10,556 nucleotides of DNA from Nocardioides sp. (GTDB lineage: Bacteria; Actinomycetota; Actinomycetes; Propionibacteriales; Nocardioidaceae): contig JAHEXO010000031.1 of the NCBI GenBank assembly GCA_023252065.1, positions 1 through 10,556 of the forward strand, given 5' to 3'. The notes beneath the pieces were generated by a model. The model saw only the letters and a program-made list of their open reading frames with translations. It ran no database searches and was not told the DNA's origin. Positions 5,094 through 10,556 of the stretch are shown in pieces. The position numbers and the translations under genes were made by a program. Position 1 is the stretch's first letter; every line of letters starts with the position of its first letter.

Positions 5094-6314
5094 ATGTCCA
5101 CCACGACAGGCGATCGAACGGCGACCACCAGCCGCCCCGGGCTCATGCTCGGTCTCGCGACGCTGGGCTTCGCCCTCAACTTCTGGGCGTGGGCACTGCT
5201 GTCGCCGTTGGCCGTCGGGTTCACCAAGTCCCTCGGGCTCACGTCGTTCCAGCAGTCGCTGTTGGTCGCCGTCCCCGTGGTGGTCGGTTCTCTGGGCCGC
5301 ATCCCGGTGGGCGCGCTGACCGACCGCTTCGGTGGCCGCGTGATGTTCCCGGTCGTCTCCCTGGTCACCGTCGTACCGGTGCTGTTCCTGGGCCTGCTCG
5401 GCCACAACAGCCTGGCCGCCCTTCTCCTCGGTGGCTTCTTCCTGGGCATCGCCGGCACCGCGTTCGCCGTCGGCGTGCCGTTCGTCAGTGCGTGGTACCC
5501 GCCCGAGCGGCGTGGGTTCGCGATCGGCGTCTTCGGCGCCGGGATGGGCGGCACCGCGATCAGCGCGCTGACCACGGTGAAGCTCGTCGACGCCCACAGC
5601 ATGAGGACCCCGTTCCTGATCACCGCGGTCGCCCTGGTGATCTTCGGGATCGTGGCCGCGGTGGTCCTGCGCGACGCGCCCCACCGGAAGGTCCCGACCG
5701 AGTCGCTGGGCCGTCGGCTGGGCGACGCCGCCGCGCTCAAGATCACCTGGCAGGCGGCCGCGCTCTACGCGATCGGGTTCGGTGGCTACGTCGCCTTCAG
5801 CGTCTACCTGCCGACCTACCTGAAGAACGCCTACGGCCTCACCCCGGCCGACGCGTCGAACAAGATGGCCGGCTTCGTCGTCGTCGCGATCCTGATGCGG
5901 CCGGTCGGCGGCTGGCTCTCCGACCGCTTCCGTCCGGGCTCGGTGCTGATGCTCGCCTTCGCCGTCGTGGCACTCGGTGCCCTGGTGCAGTCCTCGACCC
6001 CGGCCCTGAACCCCGTGGGGACGGTCGACTTCATGGCCATGGCCGGTGCCCTCGGCGCTGCGGCCGGCGCGACGTTCGCCCTGCTCGCCCAGCGTGCCCC
6101 GGCGGCCGAGCTCGGCGCCGTCACCGGGATCGTGGGCGCGGCCGGTGGTCTCGGCGGGTTCGTCCCGCCCCTCGTGATGGGCTCGATCTTCGGCCACTCC
6201 GGTGACTACGGCACCGGCCTGCTCGCCCTGTCGGCGATGGCGGTGCTGGTGCTGCTGCTCGCGGCGTCGTTGCGCCGTACGGCGACTCCCGAGGCCGCGT
6301 CCGAGGCCGCGTGA
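5094..6314 (+). CDS. narK: NarK-type nitrate/nitrite MFS transporter
   Basis: 406 aa, 12 predicted membrane helices. ATG 5094 follows GAAGGAG (5081-5087) with 6-base spacing. Key NarK features are present. The TM2 arginine R69 in 'GSLGRIPVGALTDRFGGR' and the TM8 arginine R269 in 'AILMRPVGGWLSDR' form the substrate site in this family. The first nitrate signature is around 116-150 (AGTAFAVGVPFVSAWYPPER and 'IGVFGAGMGGTA'). The second is 'GAVTGIVGAAGGLGGFVPPL' at 341-360. The protein imports nitrate for respiration and/or exports nitrite; which mode (H+ symport or antiport) cannot be told. It is first in the narK-narG-narH operon, 103 bases before narG, and divergent from the MarR gene. The C-terminus carries a 10-base direct repeat (6291-6300, 6303-6312) encoding EAASEAA. 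Confidence 0.93.
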   Translation: MSTTTGDRTATTSRPGLMLGLATLGFALNFWAWALLSPLAVGFTKSLGLTSFQQSLLVAVPVVVGSLGRIPVGALTDRFGGRVMFPVVSLVTVVPVLFLGLLGHNSLAALLLGGFFLGIAGTAFAVGVPFVSAWYPPERRGFAIGVFGAGMGGTAISALTTVKLVDAHSMRTPFLITAVALVIFGIVAAVVLRDAPHRKVPTESLGRRLGDAAALKITWQAAALYAIGFGGYVAFSVYLPTYLKNAYGLTPADASNKMAGFVVVAILMRPVGGWLSDRFRPGSVLMLAFAVVALGALVQSSTPALNPVGTVDFMAMAGALGAAAGATFALLAQRAPAAELGAVTGIVGAAGGLGGFVPPLVMGSIFGHSGDYGTGLLALSAMAVLVLLLAASLRRTATPEAASEAA

Positions 6315-6417
6315 AGGCGCCGGGAGGAGCAGCGTCCTGTCCGTCGCACCACGCTCCGGGGTTAGTGTCGAGAGACCTTTCGTCGCCGGTGCATCCAACT
6401 TTCGGGGAGCGTTGCGC

Positions 6418-9400
6418 ATGACCGAGAAAGTCACCCCTGCCGCCACCTCGCCCGGGCTGGACGACCCGCTGACCGACGCCCTGGTGCGCAGCCGCCGGTT
6501 CTTCACCAAGGCCACGGTCTCTGACGACCTGCGCACGCTGAGCAAGGTCGGTGGCCGCCAGGCCGACGACTTCTACCGGGACCGGTGGAGCCACGACAAG
6601 GTCGTGCGCTCGACCCACGGGGTCAACTGCACCGGGTCCTGCTCGTGGAAGGTCTACGTCAAGGACGGCATCATCACCTGGGAGACCCAGCAGACCGACT
6701 ACCCCTCGGTCGGCCCGGACTCCCCGGAGTACGAGCCCCGCGGCTGTCCCCGTGGCGCGGCGTTCTCCTGGTACACCTACTCACCGACCCGGGTGCGCTA
6801 CCCCTACGTCCGCGGCGTGCTGCTCCAGATGTTCCGAGAGGCGAAGTCCCAGCACGACGGCGACCCGGTGCGGGCGTGGGAGCACATTGTCGAGAACCCC
6901 CTTCGGGCGAAGGCCTACAAGGCCGCCCGCGGCAAGGGCGGGCTGGTCCGGGCCACCTGGGACGAAGCGGTCGAGATCGTGGCGGCGGCCCACGTGCACA
7001 CGATCAAGAAGTACGGCCCCGACCGGGTCGCCGGCTTCTCGCCGATCCCGGCGATGTCGATGGTCTCGCACGCCTCGGGTGCGCGGTTCGTGAACCTGAT
7101 CGGCGGCTCCATGCTGAGCTTCTACGACTGGTACGCCGACCTCCCCGTCGCCTCGCCGCAGGTGTTCGGCGACCAGACCGACGTGCCCGAGTCCGGCGAC
7201 TGGTGGAACGCCGGCTACCTGATCATGTGGGGCTCCAACCTGCCCGTCACGCGTACCCCCGACGCGCACTGGATGACCGAGGCCAGGTATCGCGGCCAGA
7301 AGGTCGTCGCCGTCGCGCCGGACTACGCCGACAGCGTGAAGTTCGCCGACGAGTGGCTGCCGGCGCGGCCGGGCACGGACGCGGCGCTCGCGATGGCGAT
7401 GGGTCACGTGGTGCTCAAGGAGTTCTTCGTCGACCGGGAGACGCCCTACTTCACCGACTACGTGAAGACCTACACCGACCTTCCCCACCTGGTGCGGCTC
7501 GAGGAGGGGGGCGACGGGGCCTACACCGCCGGCAAGTTCCTCACCGCCGCCGACCTCGCCGAGCACGCACACGAGGAGAACGCCGCCTTCAAGACCGTCC
7601 TGGTCGACGCGCGGACGGGCGAGGCCGTGGTGCCGAACGGCTCCCTGGGGCATCGCTACGGCGAGGCCGGCATGGGCCGGTGGAACCTCGAGCTCGGCGA
7701 CGTCGACCCGGTCCTCTCCCTGCTCGACACCGCCGAGGAGTCCGTGGTGGTGCGGATGCCGCGCTTCGACACCCCCGACGGCGCCGCCGCCGACCTGCCG
7801 CGCGGCGTACCGACGCGACGCATCGGCGGACACCTCGTCACCACCGTCTTCGACCTGCTCCTCGCGCAGTACGGCGTCGGCCGCACCGTCGCCGGGCAGC
7901 CCCTGCCCGGGGAGTGGGCGCAGGGCTACGGCGACGCCGACTCCCCGTACACGCCGGCCTGGCAGGAGGCCATCACCGGAGTGCCGGCCTCCACGGCGGC
8001 CCGGGTCGGGCGCGAGTTCGCGGCGAACGCCGAGGAGTCGCACGGCCGCTCGATGATCGTGATGGGCGCCGGCACCAACCACTGGTTCCACTCCGACACG
8101 ATCTACCGCGCGTTCCTGACTCTCACCAACCTCACCGGCTGCCAGGGCGTGAACGGTGGGGGGTGGGCGCACTACGTCGGGCAGGAGAAGGTCCGGCCGA
8201 TCACCGGCTACACCCAGATCGCCAACGCTCTCGACTGGAACCGGCCGCCGCGCAACATGATCCAGACCGCGTTCTGGTACCTCCACACCGACCAGTTCCG
8301 CTACGACCAGTTCGGTGCCGACACCCTGTCCGCCACGACCGGGCGCGGCCAGCTGGCCGGGAGGTCCACGGCCGACGCGATCGCCCAGAGCGCGCGCATG
8401 GGCTGGATGCCGTCCTACCCCACCTTCGACCGCAACCCGCTCGACCTGAGCGACGACGCCGCCGCCGCCGGAAAGCCGGTGGGCGACTACGTCGTCGAGC
8501 AGCTGACGACCGGCGAGCTCGACTTCGCCGGCGAGGACCCCGACGCCCCCGGCAACTATCCCCGCATCCTCTCGATCTGGCGGGCCAACCTGCTCGGCTC
8601 CTCGGGCAAGGGCCACGAGTACTTCCTCAAGCACCTGCTCGGCACCGACTCCTCGCTCCGCGCGGTCGAGACCCCCGAGGGTCAGCGCCCCGTCGACGTG
8701 AGGTGGCGCGAGCAGGCACCCGAGGGGAAGCTCGACCTGCTGATGACGATCGACTTCCGGCAGACCAGCACCACGGTCTTCTCCGACGTCGTCCTGCCGG
8801 CCGCCACCTGGTACGAGAAGCACGACCTCAACACCACCGACATGCACCCGTTCGTGCACTCGTTCAACCCCGCCATCGCTCCGCCGTGGCAGACCCGCAC
8901 CGACTGGGACGCCTGGCAGACGATCGCGGAGAGGTTCAGCGAGCTCGCCGCCACCCACCTCGGTGTCCGGCGCGACGTGGTGGCTGTGCCGCTCACCCAC
9001 GACACCCCCGACGCGATGGCCAACCCGCACGGTGTCGTCCGCGACTGGAAGAAGGGCGAGTGTGCCCCGCTCCCGGGGGTCACGATGCCCAGGCTGGTCG
9101 AGGTCGAGCGCGACTACGGCGCGGTCTCCGAGAAGATGAACGCGCTCGGGCCGCTGGCTGACACCCTGGGCGCGACCACCAAGGGCGTCACCTTCGACCT
9201 CGGCGCGCAGGTCGACTACCTGCGCCAGAAGAACGGGCCGGTGCGCGGCGGCGTCGCCGACGGTCGTCCGTCCCTGAAGCGCGACGTCCACGTGTGCGAG
9301 GCCATCCTCGCCCTGTCCGGTACGACGAACGGTCACCTGGCCACCCAGGGGTTCAAGACCCTCGAGAAGCGCACCGGCGTCCGGCTGGCCGACCTGGCCG

Positions 9401-10161
9401 AGGAGCACGAGGGCAAGCAGATCACCTTCGCCGACACCCAGGGCCCGCCGGTCCCGGTGATCACCTCACCGGAGTGGTCGGGGTCGGAGACCGGCGGTCG
9501 GCGCTACTCGCCGTTCACGATCAACGTGGAGCGCAAGAAGCCCTGGCACACCCTGAGCGGGCGGATGCACTTCTACCTCGACCACGACTGGGTCACCGAG
9601 CTCGGCGAGGGCCTGCCCGTCTACCGCCCACCGCTGAACATGGCTGCGCTGTTCGCCGAGCCGCACCTGGGCGACGTGTCCGACGGCACGGACGGCCGGG
9701 TCGAGGGCCTGACGGTGCGCTACCTGACGCCCCACAACAAGTGGTCGATCCACTCGGAGTACCAGGACAACCTGTTCATGCTGTCGCTCTCGCGCGGCGG
9801 CCAGACCATCTGGATGAGCGACCGGGACGCCGCGAAGGTCGGCATCGAGGACAACGACTGGATCGAGGCCGTCAACCGCAACGGCGTCGTCGTGGCGCGG
9901 GCGATCGTCTCGCACCGGATGCCCGAGGGGACCGTGTACATGTACCACGCGCAGGACCGGCTGATCGACGTACCGCTCGCCGAGACCTCAGGCAAGCGGG
10001 GCGGCATCCACAACTCCCTGACCCGGATCCTGGTCAAGCCCACCCACCTGGTCGGCGGCTACGCCCAGCTGAGCTTCGCGTTCAACTACCTCGGCCCCAC
10101 CGGCAACCAACGCGACGAGGTCACCGTCATCCGCAAGCGCTCGCAGGAGGTGACCTACTGA
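6418..10161 (+). CDS. narG: Respiratory nitrate reductase alpha subunit (catalytic, Mo-bisMGD)
   Basis: 1247 aa, the usual NarG length, intact. ATG 6418 follows GGGGAG (6404-6409). It reduces nitrate to nitrite with electrons from NarH/NarI. The FS0 cluster ligands are H67, C71, C75 and C110 (HGVNCTGSCSW then EPRGCPRG). The His as first ligand is characteristic of NarG. The molybdenum ligand corresponds to D237 in 'LSFYDWYADLP', followed by 'QTDVPESGDWW' and 'WGSNLPVTRTPDAHW'. The molybdopterin dinucleotide-binding domain is near the C-terminus (about 1100-1235; 'LTPHNKWSIHSEYQDNLFML', 'GTVYMYHAQDR'). The N-terminus has SRRFFTK (25-31), like a twin-arginine motif but with no hydrophobic segment after it. 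That is the vestigial form seen in cytoplasm-facing NarG. The stop overlaps the narH start by one base (TGATG). Confidence 0.97.
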   Translation: MTEKVTPAATSPGLDDPLTDALVRSRRFFTKATVSDDLRTLSKVGGRQADDFYRDRWSHDKVVRSTHGVNCTGSCSWKVYVKDGIITWETQQTDYPSVGPDSPEYEPRGCPRGAAFSWYTYSPTRVRYPYVRGVLLQMFREAKSQHDGDPVRAWEHIVENPLRAKAYKAARGKGGLVRATWDEAVEIVAAAHVHTIKKYGPDRVAGFSPIPAMSMVSHASGARFVNLIGGSMLSFYDWYADLPVASPQVFGDQTDVPESGDWWNAGYLIMWGSNLPVTRTPDAHWMTEARYRGQKVVAVAPDYADSVKFADEWLPARPGTDAALAMAMGHVVLKEFFVDRETPYFTDYVKTYTDLPHLVRLEEGGDGAYTAGKFLTAADLAEHAHEENAAFKTVLVDARTGEAVVPNGSLGHRYGEAGMGRWNLELGDVDPVLSLLDTAEESVVVRMPRFDTPDGAAADLPRGVPTRRIGGHLVTTVFDLLLAQYGVGRTVAGQPLPGEWAQGYGDADSPYTPAWQEAITGVPASTAARVGREFAANAEESHGRSMIVMGAGTNHWFHSDTIYRAFLTLTNLTGCQGVNGGGWAHYVGQEKVRPITGYTQIANALDWNRPPRNMIQTAFWYLHTDQFRYDQFGADTLSATTGRGQLAGRSTADAIAQSARMGWMPSYPTFDRNPLDLSDDAAAAGKPVGDYVVEQLTTGELDFAGEDPDAPGNYPRILSIWRANLLGSSGKGHEYFLKHLLGTDSSLRAVETPEGQRPVDVRWREQAPEGKLDLLMTIDFRQTSTTVFSDVVLPAATWYEKHDLNTTDMHPFVHSFNPAIAPPWQTRTDWDAWQTIAERFSELAATHLGVRRDVVAVPLTHDTPDAMANPHGVVRDWKKGECAPLPGVTMPRLVEVERDYGAVSEKMNALGPLADTLGATTKGVTFDLGAQVDYLRQKNGPVRGGVADGRPSLKRDVHVCEAILALSGTTNGHLATQGFKTLEKRTGVRLADLAEEHEGKQITFADTQGPPVPVITSPEWSGSETGGRRYSPFTINVERKKPWHTLSGRMHFYLDHDWVTELGEGLPVYRPPLNMAALFAEPHLGDVSDGTDGRVEGLTVRYLTPHNKWSIHSEYQDNLFMLSLSRGGQTIWMSDRDAAKVGIEDNDWIEAVNRNGVVVARAIVSHRMPEGTVYMYHAQDRLIDVPLAETSGKRGGIHNSLTRILVKPTHLVGGYAQLSFAFNYLGPTGNQRDEVTVIRKRSQEVTY

Positions 10162-10556
10162 TGAAGGTCATGGCCCAGATGGCGATGGTGATGAACCTCG
10201 ACAAGTGCATCGGCTGTCACACCTGCTCGGTGACCTGCAAGCAGGCGTGGACCAACCGCTCCGGCACCGAGTACATCTGGTTCAACAACGTCGAGACCCG
10301 CCCCGGCCTCGGCTACCCCCGCACCTACGAGGACCAGGAGAAGTGGCAGGGCGGCTGGGAGCTCAACCGCCGCGGACGCCTGAAGCTCAAGGCCGGTGGC
10401 CGGTTCAAGAAGCTGATGACGATCTTCTCCAACCCGAAGCTCCCCTCGATCGGCGAGTACTACGAGCCCTGGACCTACGACTACGCCACGTTGACCGACG
10501 CCCCGGCCCAGGAGCACACCCCGGTGGCGCGGCCCAAGTCGCTGATCTCGGGCAAG
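10161..10556 (+). CDS. narH: Respiratory nitrate reductase beta subunit, N-terminal 132 residues
   Basis: The gene runs off the right edge. The start is fixed by the TGATG overlap with narG and a strong GGAGGTGA ribosome site (10145-10152). The N-terminus 'VMAQMAMVMNLDKCIGCHTC' and 'SVTCKQAWTNRSGTEYIWFN' supplies the first [4Fe-4S] motif C16-x2-C19-x2-C22-x3-C26, at the same positions as in Escherichia coli NarH. 'NNVETRPGLGYPRTYEDQEK' and 'NPKLPSIGEYYEPWTYDY' further on are typical of NarH. The protein carries iron-sulfur clusters that pass electrons from the haem subunit NarI to NarG. The other cysteine motifs lie outside the window. Confidence 0.96.
   Translation, partial: MKVMAQMAMVMNLDKCIGCHTCSVTCKQAWTNRSGTEYIWFNNVETRPGLGYPRTYEDQEKWQGGWELNRRGRLKLKAGGRFKKLMTIFSNPKLPSIGEYYEPWTYDYATLTDAPAQEHTPVARPKSLISGK

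Noticed and set aside
6291..6312. 10-base direct repeat GAGGCCGCGT at the end of narK
   Set aside because: Two copies only, in frame, encoding a low-complexity EAASEAA tail. More likely replication slippage than a functional site.
6363..6368. Separate narG promoter with -10 TAGTGT
   Set aside because: The hexamer fits TAnnnT, but no -35 is visible and the site is as likely by chance. Cotranscription with narK is equally possible.
6202..6417. Earlier start for narG extending into the end of narK
   Set aside because: The frame is open but the extension is Arg-rich and overlaps narK. ATG 6418 has a proper ribosome site and yields the normal NarG N-terminus.
6315..6417. ANTAR target RNA (paired hexaloop hairpins) in the narK-narG gap
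   Set aside because: One stem AGGA/TCCT with a six-base loop GCAGCG exists near 6326-6339, but the loop lacks the required A at position 1 and no second hexaloop hairpin follows.
6781..9408. Very long open frame (875 codons) on the minus strand, and an 858-codon frame on the plus strand, inside narG
   Set aside because: Both are frame shadows produced by high GC and codon bias. Their translations are Arg/Gly/His-rich with no family similarity, while narG in the proper frame is a full-length recognised enzyme.

Overview
The window is high-GC DNA with strong G/C preference at third codon positions. Its genes (a SigB/SigF-type sigma factor, a GAF-ANTAR regulator, DUF3618 and holin-like membrane proteins, a MarR/NarK/NarGH block) are typical of Actinobacteria. 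A Nocardioides-like member of the Propionibacteriales is my best guess from protein style, but the sequence alone does not prove it. No rRNA, tRNA, CRISPR array, insertion sequence or phage integration site was seen. The region looks chromosomal.

Left part (1-930), minus strand: the 5' end of an SRPBCC-fold protein runs off the window. Behind it lies a decayed large-subunit catalase. Only the last part of the catalase core and the C-terminal amidotransferase-like domain remain, in different frames, and the catalytic core is absent. Positions 931-2563, plus strand: three tightly packed, overlapping genes encode small membrane-associated proteins (an Ala/Glu/Gln-rich helical protein with one membrane segment, a two-helix holin-superfamily protein and a DUF3618 protein). 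They end at a strong symmetrical hairpin that can stop transcription from both sides.

Middle part (2629-4953): a complete SigB/SigF/SigI-group sigma factor (minus) is divergent from a GAF-ANTAR protein (plus). The 270-base gap between them holds two SigF-like promoter candidates reading toward the ANTAR gene, a 9-bp perfect inverted repeat in the predicted leader, and a smaller palindrome. A MarR-family regulator (minus) meets the ANTAR gene tail to tail, 6 bases apart.

Right part (4954-10556): the MarR gene is divergent from narK (nitrate/nitrite MFS transporter). narK is followed by narG (complete respiratory nitrate reductase alpha subunit, 1247 aa) and narH (beta subunit, start only). 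narG and narH are translationally coupled (TGATG). This is a membrane-bound nitrate respiration operon; narJ and narI would be expected just beyond the window. The MarR-narK gap carries the palindrome GGGACTTAGGTCCC, which differs at one base from the core of the mycobacterial DosR/DevR dormancy box. This suggests hypoxia or redox control of nitrate uptake and respiration.

No wholly new system is evident. The points most worth checking are the DosR-like site at narK, the SigF-like promoters and leader hairpin at the ANTAR gene, and the catalase remnant.
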